A DNA stretch of 64,000 nucleotides from Cyanophora paradoxa (GCA_004431415.1 QPMI01000204.1:1-64000); one strand, 5' to 3'. Counted from the first letter of the stretch, positions 9,801-21,339 are shown. Notes: a model not told the origin generated them from the sequence alone. Made by a program: numbers and translations.

Positions 9801-12800
9801 GGAGCCGCTCGCCGCGGAGGCGGCCGAGGTGGGCGAGCGCGGGGCGCCGCGGCGGGCGGCGGCGGGGCCGGGGCGCGGGGCGAGGGCGCACTCGCGGCCG
9901 GAGACGCGGGCGCCGGCGAGGGAGGCGCGGAGGGCGTCCAGGGTGGCCTCCGCGTCGGCGGGGCGACGAGGGCGAGGAAGGGGAGGCCCGCGAGGCGCGC
10001 GGCGGGGCCCCCGCCACCGCCTCCGCCGCCCCGTTCGCCTCCACGATCCGCAGCTCCTCGTCCAGCGAGAAGATCGGCGCGTCCGCCCTGCCCGCCCCGC
10101 CCCGCCCCGCTCTGGCACGCAATTCGAACGGGGGCGGGGGCGGGGCGGGGGCGGACGAGGCGATGAGGCGGCGGAGGTCCTCGGCGATGACGCGCGCCGC
10201 CGCCTCCTGCTCCCGCACGGCCTCCTCCATCCGCTGCGCCCCGCTCAGGCGCGGGCACGGCGCGGGGCGGGGCCGGGCGGGGCGGGCCTTGCGCTCGGCG
10301 ACGTCGCGGACGACGAGCACGTCGACGGCGCCCCCGCAGTACGTCGCCGGCGCCACCCTGCCCCGGGCCCCCCGCCCCGCTCGCCCCAGCGCCCCGGGCC
10401 GCGGGCCGGCGGAGGGGCGGGGGCGGGCGCACGTGACTTCGACGGGGTGGGGCGGGCATGCGTCGGGGGAGAGGGCGGCGCACTCGAGGGCGGTGCCGGC
10501 GGCGCGGGCGGCGCGGAGGGCCTCCCCCAGCGGCCGGCCCCGGGCTCCCGCAGCAGCTCCTCCAGCCCCCGCCGCAGCGGCCCCGCATCCCCGCCCCCGA
10601 ACAGACGCCGCGCCTGCCGCCCCCGCGCCCCTCGCACCGGCGCGACGGCGCGGGGCGGAGCGTGCGGGGCGGGGCGGGGCGGGGCGGACGGCGGCGTTGG
10701 AGGCGATGAGGCGGCCGGCGGGGTCGGCGATGAGGAGGGCGTCGCCGATGCTCCCCGCCACGCTCAGCGCCTCCTCCATCGACCGCAGCGCCACGTCCAC
10801 CTGCCCGCCCCGCCCCCGCCCGCCTCAGCTGCCGCTGCCGCCGCCGCGGGGCCGCCCGGCCGGCCGGCTCGGGGGCACGCGCCTGGTCGAGCTCGCGGAG
10901 GGTCCAGGGGCGGAGACGGCCGCAGCGGGGCTCGCGCGGGGCGCGGAGGTGGCCGGGGGCGGAAGCGGCGTCGAGGAAGGCCAGACTCGAGAGCTCGTCG
11001 CTCACCCTGCCGCCCCTCAGCGAGGCCGCACCGGCGGGGCGGGGCGGGGCGGGCGGACCGCTTCATGGCGGTGGCGAAGGCGCGGAGGACGAAAAGGGAG
11101 AGGAGGAGGGCGAGGGCGCACGAGACGGCGCACACGGCCGCCACGATCGGCGTCAGGTGCCGCACCTCCCCCAGCACCTGGCCCCGCCCCCGCCCCCGGT
11201 CACCCCTTGCGCGGCCCGAAGCGAAGCGAACGGGAGAAGTGAGCGGACGTCGGCCTCGGGGGCGATGACGGCGACGGCGAGCTGGAGCTCGTCGGGCTTG
11301 TCCGCCCGCCCCAGGATCTTCACCAGGCGGCCCCCGTAGCGCTGGCCCCGCAGCCCGAACGAGAGCGCGTGCAGCTTCGTCTCCGCGCTCGAGCTCGGCA
11401 CGCTCCGCACCGCTGCGCCCGCGCCCCCGCTGGCCGCGGGCCCCGCGGGGGCGCGGGGGGCGCGGGGCGCACTGGGGAAGGGGAGGGCGCGGAGGAGCTC
11501 CCCGACCTCGGGGGCGAGCTGCGCCGCCGGGATGTACTGCAGAGCCTCAGCCACCCCGCCCCCCGCCCGGGGCGCCGCGCCGGCGCTCACCTCAAAGGCC
11601 CCGCTGGCGCCGCGGCGGGTGACCGGCGTGCCGTCCCGCACGGCGGCGGCCCGCGGCGTGCCCGTCGGGTCGTCCCCAGCAGCACCGCGTAGCCTGCGCC
11701 GGCGTCACGCGGGCGGCGCGGGGCGGGCGGGGGCAGGCGGGGCGGGCCGGAGTGGGCGATCTCGACGCGGGAGAGGAAGCGGGAGAGGTGGTCGTCCTGC
11801 AGGCCCACCCGCAGCACCGCCCGCAGCTCCCCGCCCGCCCCGCGTACACTGCGCGGGACCCGGGACCCGCCTCGGCGCCCCGCCCGCCGCCGGGCGCCCG
11901 AAGGGGGGGGGGGGGGGGGGGGGGGGGGCGCACGGGGCCGCGTGCACGTGAAGCCCGACCTCCCGAACACGAAGGGGTGCACTGCGCGCCGTCGGCGCGG
12001 GCGGCGCGGGCGAGGCGAGGCGGGCGGGGCGGACCGGGGGTCCAGGCGCGGCGGCGGCGGCTGAGGGCGAGCTTGTAGAAGACGCGGATGCGGAACTCGG
12101 TGGGGTCTGCCCCCGCCGTCAGGGCCGGGGCCGGGGCCGGGCGGGCGCGGGGGCGGGGCGGGGCGGGCCGGCGTGGAGGACGTCGAATGTGACGCGCTGG
12201 CCGGCGGGGGTGAGGTAGGACATGTAGCGGTCCATCTGCCCCGCCACGCTCCCGTTCAGCCGGTTCTCGACGATGCTGAAGAACGGGCGGGCCGCCCCGG
12301 GGTGCCCGGCCTCGAACTCCTCCGTCTCCCGCGTGACGACGAGCGTCTCGCCGTTGGGGAAGGTGATGCCGACGAAGGCGATGGCCTCCTGCCCGCGGGT
12401 GGCGAGGGCCTGCATGAAGAGCTTCGCGAGGGTGGGGAAGTCGCCCGACGTCGAGTTCACCGCCAGCGCCCCCGTCGGCTCCGCCAGGTACACCCCCGCG
12501 TCCTTCGCCCCCGCCGCCCCCGCCTCCTCCTCTCCGAACTCCACGATCGGGCCGTTGACGATGGCGATGCCCAGCTGCTCGCTCAGGCCCTCCGCCTGCG
12601 CCTGCAGCCGCCGGAAGTGCTCCGTCACCAGCACCGCCGACTGGCCGTAGTAGTACTCCGAGAGCCGCTCCAGCGCCGAGCTCGTGTAGGCCGCAGAGAC
12701 CGCTGCGACGATCTGCGGCGCGCCAGCGCTCGGCGGCGGCCGGCGGCTCGAGGGCGGGCTCGGCGATGCGCACCACCACAGCCGATAGCAAAATGACGAT

Positions 12801-13076
12801 CAGGAGAGCCGCCACGACGCCGAGGCTGACGCGCCGTGGCGGCCGCGCCGTCCCCTTCGGGCCCGCCGCGCCGACCGCCGCCTCCGCACCGCTGCTTCGA
12901 ATTCCCGAGAGCGTTTTAGGCGATTCGGCGTTCGCAGCAGCGTCATCCGTTCCGCCCGGGACGATTGCAATCGAGAGCGGTGAGATGGCAGACAGGCGAC
13001 GCATTTGTATGGACGTCGGCCGCGGAGGGCCGGCATCCCCGTCTCCGCCGGAAAGATCGTCACTGGCTGGCGGCAT
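6832..13076 (-). CDS. Membrane hybrid sensor histidine kinase with PAS-like region and two receiver domains
   Basis: The likely start is the ATG at 13076 (MPPASDDLSGGDGD). Order on the minus strand: a cytosolic N-terminus; TM1 (VSLGVVAALLIVILLSAVV); a sensor region of several hundred residues with a Cache-like look (12660-11230); TM2 (PIVAAVCAVSCALALLLSLF, near 11150); PAS-like segments (DALLIADPAGRLIASN; APIFSLDEELRIVEANG); HisKA with the phospho-acceptor His in HELRTPLSGVLGMYDLLEE (about 9560); and an ATPase domain with N box (VVGNLIANAVKFSG), D box (DTGPGMDEEAV) and G box (FGGTGMGLVISKRLVELMEG). The first receiver is divergent (ALVLLDEPL, HKPLRL). The second is complete: VLVVDDVEMNRKV, VDLVLMDVEMPVLDG with the phospho-Asp, PIVALTAN and the Lys in LVKPVRREQL. 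Introns interrupt almost every motif, and joining them restores each one. Predicted role: phosphorelay from an external signal. Confidence 0.9.
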
Positions 13077-13656
13077 GCTGTGAGGCCCGCGTACGCTCTG
13101 GATCCACCAGCCGGCCGATCCGCCTCCGAGTGCGGTGCCGTCAGCGACGCACAGCCATTTGCCGCCCGGGAGCATGCATGGAAGCTTTGCTGAAGGATGG
13201 CGTTTGTCGATCTTCCGATCCGAGGTGCTCGGTGAGTCTTCAGTTGCAACGCTCCGGAGAACCGCGCATGATATAATGCAGGAGCTTCACGCTACGCAGG
13301 CCTGCGGTAGCTAAGGTGACGCGAGAGAAACCAGCTAGCTATAGCTATGGCTGCTGCCGACGCGTGCTGGAAGCGGCGACGCGCGCCGGACGGCGAGCGC
13401 GGTATTATAGCGAGCTTGCGCACGCGTCATGCATGATCCAGCTCAAGGAAACGGCGCGGGATCGGCTCTCGGAGTCTCGGTATTGCAAATTTTTTGCAAT
13501 TGCAATTGCGTGATGAACAATCGTGATCTCGGAGATTCGATCGGACCGAACACTCTCGACGGGGGGTTCCTCTAGGGGCGGGTACAGCTGCGCTGCGTTC
13601 GCTCGCTGCTGGCTTCAAGCAAAACCTGCAGCAGGCGGCGAGCGCGCTGCTGAGAC
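13077..13656. promoter_or_regulatory. Divergent intergenic region between kinase and chromodomain genes
   Basis: The two flanking genes point away from each other, so this stretch must hold both promoters. It contains AT-richer words (ATATAATGC near 13271, TTGCAAATTTTTTGCAATTGCAATTGC near 13484) and palindromic CAGCTAGCTATAGCTATGG near 13332. No specific factor site can be named. Confidence 0.35.
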
Positions 13657-16600
13657 ATGTGGCCAGGCTACGGCCAGCGAGCACCGCCAGGCCTGGGCTA
13701 CTGCGGCCCGCGAGCGCCGCCAGAGCACGGCCCCCGAGCGCCGGTGTACGGCAATGACCTCTCCTTCCACCCTGGAAACCTTTCGAGCTCCCGACGGGCC
13801 AGCGACGGCGGCGCTCAGCTGCAGCGTGCGCATGCTCATTGGCCTCCGCAAGAACGCTACCAGCAGCCTCCTTTCAATCAACTAGGTCCTGCGGCAAGCT
13901 ACGGCACACCTTGGACTGGCCACGAGCCTATGCGCCAGCAAGAGTGGCCTCCCATGCCCTGGCCGCCGAGGAATTACTTCGACGCCCGCGACCACGAACC
14001 TGCCGAGCGGCGATGGCACGAGAGAGTACGATTCGCGGACGGGCGCGGCGAGTGCGGCGTGCGGGGAGCTCGGCGCAGCCAAGAGCGAGACGACGGGGCG
14101 CGCGGGTGCGAGAGGCGACCGGGATCCGGGGACCGCGTGGCCGCTGGAGCGCGGGGTCCGGCGCCCTGGGAGCGAGGCCGGGATGACATGGTGCGTCAAC
14201 CGCAACGAGGGGCCAGCCCTCACCAGCAGCAGCAGCAGCAGCATCAACACCAACTCGGGAAGCCGGAGCGGCGGCAGCACGGAGAGCATGGAGACCGGAA
14301 GCAGGCGGAGCAGAGCCGGCGCGACGGGGTAGCACCGGAGGCCGGCTGGGAGGGGCGGGCGGCGGGGCCCGGGGCGGCGGGGATCGCGCGGCCCCTGCGG
14401 CGGGACACGTACTACGACCCGGAGAGCGACGAGGAGGGGCCCTTCCCCCCGCCCGACCTCTTTTCCAACCTCGGCTCCTGCGGCTTCCACCTCGGCCCCG
14501 CCCCCGCCGCCCCTCCCCGCGCCGGAATCGTCTACGAGCCCCCGCCGCGCCTCCTCAAGTCGCTCCCACCGTGCGTGCCCCCGCGGCGCCCGGCGGCCTG
14601 CGCTCAGCGGCGCGCCGCAGGAGCGAGCGCTTCGGGCAGGAGGTGGACGGGCGGACGCGCGCCCCCGACGCGGCGGCCCCCGCGCGTCTCGTCCCTGCCC
14701 CGCCCACCGTCTCCCGGTACCTCGCGCAGCGCTCGCCGCCGCCGGCGGTCGCCCCGCCCCGCCCCGCCCCGCCGAGCTGCAGCCGCCGGGCGCCCCGGCT
14801 GCCCCGTCTCTCCGCTGATGCACGGGGGCGGCCCCGCCTCGAGGATTCGTCGGCGCGGCCCGTCTCTCCCTCGCGGCCTCCGCGCTCCCCGCCGGCGGCG
14901 CCCCCGCTCGGGCTCATCCACGCCCTCGCCGCCGCGCCTTCCCCCGGGGCGCACGTCAGCCCGCCCCGCCTCGTCACCGCCCGCCCCGGCCCCGTCTCAC
15001 CGCCCCGCCTCCCCGTGCCGGCCCTCGGCCCCGTCTCCCCTCTCCGGGACGCTGTCTCGCCGCTCCGGGGCCCCGTCTCCCCGCCCCGCCACCTTGCGCC
15101 CTCGCCCCCCCGCGCCGCCCCACACCCGCCTTCGCCGCCGCACTCCATCTCTCCCCTGCGCCAGCCCCAGGCCCTCCAAGCTGCCGCCCCCCAGCGCCCG
15201 CCGGCAGCAGAGCCGGCTGCCGGCGCCCCGGCAGCGCTGCCTTCCGCGTTGCCTTCGGCGCTGGGCCCCATCCTCAGCGTCCTCCCGGGCCAGCCGGCGA
15301 GCGCACCTGCGCCCGCCGCCCTCGCCACCGTCCGCACCCCGCCCGCGCTCGTCCTCGTGCGCGTGCCGTGCCGGGGCGCTGACGGCGGCGGCAGCTGCCC
15401 GAGCCGGCCGGCGGGAGCTTCGCGCCCTACCAGCGCCCCGCCCCTGCCGCAGGTGCCGGTGCCCCCTGCCCGCCCCCTGCCCGCCGCTGAGCCCGTCTCT
15501 TCGCCTCGGCGCAGGCCCGCCGGCTCCACCGCCGGCCCCCGCCGTCGCGCCCAGCGCCGCCTCCCCAGCGCCTCTCGTGCGCCTCGCGCCCCGCGCCTCG
15601 CGCCCTCGCGCCCATCGACCGTCGGGGCCGCGCAGCCCTCGCCGCCGCCTTTGAGGCCGCAGGACCCCCGGGCGCGGCCCAGCGACCCTCGAGCCCGCCC
15701 CCGGCCGGCCCGAGCGCCCCGGCAACCGAAGCAGCCGCGCCGCCGCAGGCGTTCCTCTCCGCCCTCCGCGCCCTCGCGAACCCCCAGCGGCTTCCGCCCC
15801 GCCCCGCCGCCGCAGCCTCCGCTTTCGCAGCCGCCGGCGCCCCAGCAGCCGCCGCAGCCGCCGCCGCAGCTGCCGGTGGCGGCGGGGCCGTCGCCGTTCC
15901 TGCTGGTGCGCTGGAGCCACTGCCCCGGGGCCGTGCGGGACCCGCGCGCCATCCTCCCCCACTTCCACCGCTTCGGGGGCGCCGAGCTGCGCCTCACGAC
16001 GGTGCGCCGCCCGGCGGGCGGGCGGGCGGGCCGGGGGTGGGCGAGCGGGGCGCAGGGGCAAGCGCAGCAGGTGGGGCCCCTCAAGGACACCGGCTTCCTC
16101 GCCTTCCGCTCCGCCCCGAGGCCCGCCCGCCCCGCCCGCCGCCCCGCCCGCCGCCGGCGCCGCAGCACGCCGACGCGGCGGGGACGCGCGGCAGGCGGAG
16201 GCGGCGCTGTGCCTGCACGGGGCGCTCGTGGAGGGCGGGCCCTCCTCCTCGAGCGCGCCCCGGTCCGCCCCGCCCGCCGACCCGCCCCGCGACCCGGCGA
16301 CGCGGGAGGGCCGACCTGACGAGCGCGCGCACGCGGGCGCAGGCGAACGGCATCGCGGTGCTGCTGCAGCGCTACCCCGAGCTGGAGGCGCGCTACCGCG
16401 GCCCCCCGCCGCCCCGAGCCCCCTCCGCCCGCCCCGGCCCCCGCCCCGGCCCCGCCCCGGCCCTGCCGGCGACCATTCCCGAGTTCCCTTCGCTGCACAC
16501 CGGCGTCGCCATCAAGGAGGAGCGGCCCCCGACGCCGGTCTCGCCCCCGCGCCTCGTCTCGCCGCCCCGCGCCTCGTCTCGCCGCCCCCGCGTGCGGCGG

Positions 16601-18119
16601 CGAAGCGGGCAAGGAGGAGAGCGAGGGGAGGCGAGCGAGGGGAGCGGGGCGGGCCCGTCGGACGCGGAGGGCGACTCCGGGCCGAGCCCCTGCCGCGCGC
16701 CCCGCCCGCCGCCCCGCCAAGCGGCAACGACGGAGGGAGCGGGCCCCGTGCGCCACCGCCCCGCGGGGCGCCGGGCGCGCGCTGCTCACGCGGCGCCGCG
16801 CAGGGCCGCGAAGCAGCGGGCCCGCAAGCAGGCGCCGGCGCCGCCGCAGGCCGAGCAGCGGGCGCCGAAGCGGCAGCGGGCGGAGGCGGGCGGGGCGGGC
16901 CCGTCGGAGGGGGCCGTGGAGGGGCCCGGCGGGGCGCGGAGGCGCACGCCGTCGGAGGACGACGCGCTAGCGGTGCGCCGGCGCGGGGCGCGGGCGCGGG
17001 GCGGGATCCGACGGGGCGCAGGATCGCGTGCTGGCGCTGCTCCGCGACTTTGAAGGCGTGCCCCTCGACACCGACGCGGCCCGCCCCCGCCCCGCGCCCC
17101 GCTCCACCCCCCTTCGGGCCTGACGCCCGGCCCAGATCCTGATGGGCCTGGCGGGGCGCGGCGGGGCGCAGAAGAGCGCTGTGCGGCGCGCCCTGCAGCT
17201 GCTCGTCACCGAGGGCGTCGCCTGCACGCCGGTCGGCAAGTGCGGCGACCTCAACACGGTGCCCCGCCCCGCCCCGCCGCCGCCGGCCCCGCTCACGCTG
17301 GTCCGCGCAGACGTACGAGGCACGCCCGGGGGCGGAGCGGCCGCCCCTGGCCGCCCCGGAGGCCCCGCCGCCCCGGCGGCGCACGTGCAGGTGCGGCCGC
17401 CGCCCCGCGCTTCTGACGGGCGAGCGGCCGATCCCGCGGGCGCCCTCTGCGCAGGCCAAGCGCGGCGGCGGCGGCGGGTCGCACGCCCGCCGGGGCAGCG
17501 CACCTCGCGGGAAGGCGGCTCGCGGGGCGAAAGGCAAGGGCGGGAGCCGGCGAGTCGGGGCCGCTGCGGTGTGCACCCGCGCGCCCTCTGCCGGCGGCGG
17601 CGGCGCCCGAGGGCGGGCGCGGCAGGTCGGGCAGGTACAGGGCCGCGGGGCGACTTCATAGAGGAGGCGCAGGAGTGGGAGGAGCCGGAGGGCGCGCCGG
17701 CCTCCAACGAGCCCGAGGAGGTCGAGTCCATTCTGGACAGGTCCCGCCCCCCGGCCCATGCCCCGGCCGGCCCGCCCCGTCAGCCCGACGCGCCCTCGCC
17801 GCGCCAGGGTCGTGAACCCCCAGACGGGAAGCTCTTCTACAAGATCAAGTGGCTGAACTGCAACCACATCAGCTGGGAGCCGGAAGAAGTGAGCGACTGC
17901 CTGCCGGCGCCAGGCTGCTCGAGCTCGGCGGCTCGAGCCCCCGGTCGGGCCGGGCGCAGGCGGTTGCTGAGCTGTGGGGGCGCGCAGAACTGCGAGGGGT
18001 GCACGGAGCTCCTGGCGGAGTTCGAGGAGGGGTACCACGCCTGCGGCGGCAACCTCGGGCCCTCGCCGCCCCCGACCGCCCCCCTGCCTCGTGGCTTCCC
18101 CGCCGGCGTTACTGTGTGA
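13657..18119 (+). CDS. Chromodomain protein with RRM-like and winged-helix-like segments
   Basis: The proposed start is MWPGYGQRAPPG at 13657. The N-terminal third is disordered: Pro/Gly-rich, a Gln run near 14230, then an intron from a GTGCGTG donor near 14571 into a long region with repeated VSPPR motifs (14930-15110). An RRM-like fold follows: PFLLVRWSHCPGAVRDP, then LKDTGFLAFRSA and AEAALCLHGALVEGG (15895-16250). After more Arg/Ala-rich sequence comes a helical segment, QDRVLALLRDFEGVPLDTD joined to ILMGLAGRGGAQKSAVRRAL and LLVTEGVACTP, which resembles a winged helix. Last is a chromodomain: EEVESILDR (17716-17742) and GKLFYKIKWLNCNHISWEPE (17827-17886). The TGA is at 18117-18119. The chromodomain suggests binding of methylated histone tails in the nucleus. 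The combination is unfamiliar. The 3' part is duplicated at 21340-22517. Confidence 0.65.
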
Positions 18120-18174
18120 TCGCCCTTGAGCCTGGAGTGTGCTGCCGGGCAGAGAACGCTCAGCGGCTCGCCAG
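16995..18174. repeat. Segmental direct repeat, copy A (1.18 kb)
   Basis: Nearly identical to 21340-22517. It covers the winged-helix-like and chromodomain exons of the plus-strand gene. Differences are mostly single-base changes in C or G runs, plus a 7-bp CCTGGAG present only here (near 18131). It abuts the 3' end of the inserted retroelement. Confidence 0.9.
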
Positions 18175-21100
18175 CCATTAGTGAATTCGCACACACCGAG
18201 ACAATACGGCTAATGATAGAACTGAGGAGTCCGTAAAGTGTCAAGTCGAAAGATGAGCCTACTGGTTACGCCGGGTAGGGAACCTATCAGCCATCGGACA
18301 GGGTGGAGCTAGTCAAGGAGACGTAAACTAAAGCAAAGCTAACCCAGAGCAGAGAGCTACTACCTATACATCTAGCCTAGCTTAGGACTAGGCTACCGAG
18401 AGGACTACCCAGGGTCTACGAGAGGGAGGTAAATTAAAACACTACTACTGCTAGTGCTGCCTGCCTAGGGACCGTCGGGACGTCCGGAGCTCGCGGGCTG
18501 TTCTACTGTACGGTAGGAAAGCCAGGACGGACCCGCGGTCTAATCTGCCTACTCTCGACGCGGCCGCGACTACAGCTAGCGCGGCGGGCTCCGCGTCGAG
18601 GGGGCCGCTCGCCCGAAGCGCGGGTGGAAGCACGTCGGCGTAGAGGGCCGAGGGGAATGAGGCGAGGGGGACGTTGCGGGGAAGAAGTGGGGCGGGACGG
18701 AGAAGGTCGGCGCCGGCCGTGGCGGGGAGGGGAGGGTCGGATTTCTCGGTCAGCAGGGCTTCCAGCCTCGAACCAGCCGCCGCACCCCCGCCGCGGGCAA
18801 TTGCGAGCCCCCTCCGCGGCGGTCCTTCAACCCACGGTCCTGGCACGATGGCCGGGGTATCTGGTGGGTGCAACGACCAGCCGAAGCCTTCCGCCAAGCC
18901 TTCCGATCCATCGTTCCCTCCCTGTCGAGGCGCGAGGAGCGCGGGCGAGGTCGTGAATGGGAGGCAGGGCCAAGAGAGCGAGCGGGAGGGCAGAGCGGGA
19001 GAGGGAGGCAAGGCAGGCGCTCGCTTGGGCGGGGCCCAGCGAGTCGGTCGGGGCGGCTATATCTAGTGTGTGCGAGGCTAAGAGTAGATCAGGTAAGTTT
19101 CTCGAGGACTAGGTATGGTGAAGTAGTAGGTAGGTGGTGTCGAGAGTCTCCTCCCGACGTAGCCCCCCCCCCCCCCCCCCTTTCGCGCGGCTCGGGGTAC
19201 CGTTTAGAGCGGGCTAGGATGTGACTCCCAAGGGCGTACCTTGACGCAATCGTAGAGCTCTTGGGCGCGGAGCGCCGCCTTCCAGCCCGCGTACTCCGGT
19301 GGGCAGTCTGCGTTCCGAGCGGCGTTGAGTAGATTGTGAAGGCGAATCGGCCCGTCGCAGGCGGCGCAGACTTCCTTACAGGTCCGGGGGCCGCGGGCCC
19401 GCTCTCGGGCGCGGGCGCCCGTGCGGGGCGGGCGCGGTCGCTTCTTTGAGGCCTGGGAGACGCGGCAGTCGCGTTCCCACTCCGCGTTGATTTCGCAGCG
19501 ACGTGACCAGAGGCGTCGGGCCCGTTCCAGAAGCGTTTGCCGAACGCGTTTAGCTGCGCGTGCCGCGTACCGGGGTGCAAGGTTCAGGCAGCGTGTGAGG
19601 GCGCTTTCTAGACTCTGCGGAGCAAGGCCCTGGAGCACCCAGAGGCGCGGATACGCGTACGGCCTACCATCGTAGCTGCGCGCCTCGGTGTCGTCGTCCG
19701 CGACGCGGAGGAAGATTGGGACCAGGTCGGGAGCAAGGAGGGCTCCTGCTGGCGGCGCTGTGAGGCCGTGGGCCTCTCTGTATGCGCAGAGCAGAAGTCG
19801 GTTCAGTTCGCGAGCAGTCTCCGCGCGGTGCGCGACCGCATGCGGACCCGGGCACAGGAAGACGTGCGGGAAAGTTTCAGTCGGGCCTGCGGTGAGAGCC
19901 GTCGGTGCCCGGATCGGGCGGCTGGCGCCCGCTGCTGGTTGAGCATGCGAGGCCTCTGTTGCAGTCTGGCTGTTCTGTGAGGCTGTCGGGCCGCTAGTCT
20001 CTGCACGAGGGAGCGGCGTTCTGGTGGCGCAGCCCGCACAGCGTCCCCCAGGGTTGCAGGCGGCGTAGAGTTCCTTCTGGTCACGTACCCGGACTTCGTT
20101 CGCTGGTAGCGAGCTACAGAGCAGCTGCGTCCGAAACTTGAATAGCGCGTTGCGGGCTCCATTGGCGCCTTGGAATCGGGAACCTACGCTCGTTTCCGCA
20201 TATAGCCCTGCTATGTCTGCGCCGTCGGCGCCTCGGCGCAGGAGCGCGCCAGCCAGCGGTTGTTGGGTCCAGGCAAAGTGCGTCTGGTGTTCGTGAAGTG
20301 CGTCCATGTGTGCCTTGGGGTCCCCTTCCACCCGTCGTGTGCGCCCGTCGGGGTCGCTGATGGTGAGCACCGCAGGCATGCTGAAGGCCGGCGGCAGAAA
20401 GAGAGGCTCATGCCGGTGTTCGTCCGCCAGCTCCAGGTCGGCCGCCACGTTCGCTCCGGCGTCCGCGACGTCGTTGTGGGGGTCGCGGGCGTCGCCCTTT
20501 GCGTGCGCTTTGACTTTGACGAGTTTGAGCGGCCGCCCGCGCTCCTCTAGCATTGTCCTGAGCTTGCTCCATGCGTACAGTTCCGCGGAGCAGGCGTGCC
20601 GGATGTATTCCCGCGGGCTGCGGCAGCTCGCGTGCTGGACGAAATCGGAGTACCAGCGGATCGCGTTCATGTTGTCGACGTGTAGAACCGCTCCGAAAGG
20701 CGAGAGCAGGTCAGCCATAAGCGCCGCCTGGAGTTCCGCCTTGTTGATCTCCTGCAGGCCCCGGAGCCGGGCAAAGAAGTCCGTGAGGATACCCGGCGGG
20801 TGCAGGCTTGCGCCAGTTCTGAGGTCCGTTTCCGGCCAGTGTACTGCGTAGCCCGCGCGAGCGTTAACCGTCTGGCCCTCTTTCAGGCTCCCGTCCGTCC
20901 AGGCGTACGCTGGGGCGTCGGCCACGTATGAGCCGCCAGGCGCCGCCTCGGCCTCCAGGTGCTCTTTGCGGTAGCGGGCTTCGAGGCCCTTCCAGGTCTC
21001 CAGGTATGCAACCCAACTGTACGGGTCGGCCTGATAGTAATATAGCTCGCGCGCCTCCTTGTTGGAGCTGACCGGGGGCGCTTCATCTTGCGGCAGGGGG

Positions 21101-21339
21101 GGCAAGTCGGGCGGGTTCGCCTCGAGCGTGGCGAGGTGAGCGGCGTCGGGCTCGGAGAGGAGGTGCCAGTTGACCCGCTCATCGCCCTCCTGCTTTGCCT
21201 GCAGCAGCATCCGCCATCGGTGCGCAGTGATGGTCGCGGCCGCCTGCCTGGAGGGCTTGAAGTATTCAAGACGGGCTTGGCGCAGGACCTGGCGACTGGC
21301 GCGCCCCGAGCGCGTCTGTACCTGCCCCTCGCATTCTTC
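18175..21339 (-). mobile_element. 5'-truncated non-LTR retrotransposon with RNase H
   Basis: This 3.17-kb segment lies exactly between the two direct repeats. On its minus strand it carries a long intron-free frame with an RNase H domain (see CDS 19204-21339), and 18175-19203 is then its 3' untranslated region. No reverse transcriptase motif is present, so the 5' part is missing, as is common after incomplete target-primed reverse transcription. The 3' end (18175) has no obvious poly-A tail. Composition is lower in GC and the codon pattern less extreme than the neighbouring host genes, fitting a foreign insert. Clade is not decided: the RNase H plus a downstream Cys/His knuckle fits I- or Jockey-like lineages. 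Confidence 0.75.
19204..21339 (-). CDS. ORF2 C-terminal fragment: RNase H and zinc-knuckle region of a LINE
   Basis: A continuous open frame that begins without its own start at the truncation point and ends at TAA (19204-19206). The RNase H catalytic residues are all visible: Asp in YAWTDGSLKEGQ, Glu in INKAELQAALMADLL, Asp in VLHVDNMNAIRWYSDF, and a final acidic HNDVADAGAN. LKLVKVKAHAKGD before it matches the usual V.(V)KAH segment. Downstream, RCAGCATRT and ETFPHVFLCPGPHAVAH form the C-x2-C ... ET-x2-H-x4-C pattern typical of LINE proteins after the RNase H domain. The C-terminal tail is basic. The enzyme would remove RNA from the RNA-DNA hybrid during retrotransposition, but without a reverse transcriptase this copy cannot move by itself. 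Confidence 0.8.
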   Translation of the reverse strand, partial: EECEGQVQTRSGRASRQVLRQARLEYFKPSRQAAATITAHRWRMLLQAKQEGDERVNWHLLSEPDAAHLATLEANPPDLPPLPQDEAPPVSSNKEARELYYYQADPYSWVAYLETWKGLEARYRKEHLEAEAAPGGSYVADAPAYAWTDGSLKEGQTVNARAGYAVHWPETDLRTGASLHPPGILTDFFARLRGLQEINKAELQAALMADLLSPFGAVLHVDNMNAIRWYSDFVQHASCRSPREYIRHACSAELYAWSKLRTMLEERGRPLKLVKVKAHAKGDARDPHNDVADAGANVAADLELADEHRHEPLFLPPAFSMPAVLTISDPDGRTRRVEGDPKAHMDALHEHQTHFAWTQQPLAGALLRRGADGADIAGLYAETSVGSRFQGANGARNALFKFRTQLLCSSLPANEVRVRDQKELYAACNPGGRCAGCATRTPLPRAETSGPTASQNSQTATEASHAQPAAGASRPIRAPTALTAGPTETFPHVFLCPGPHAVAHRAETARELNRLLLCAYREAHGLTAPPAGALLAPDLVPIFLRVADDDTEARSYDGRPYAYPRLWVLQGLAPQSLESALTRCLNLAPRYAARAAKRVRQTLLERARRLWSRRCEINAEWERDCRVSQASKKRPRPPRTGARARERARGPRTCKEVCAACDGPIRLHNLLNAARNADCPPEYAGWKAALRAQELYDCVKVRPWESHPSPL

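Noticed and set aside
18175-21339. Endogenous virus or LTR retrotransposon
   Set aside because: No terminal repeats of the element's own, no protease or integrase. The flanking repeats are host gene exons, and the C-C-H-C region after RNase H fits a non-LTR element.
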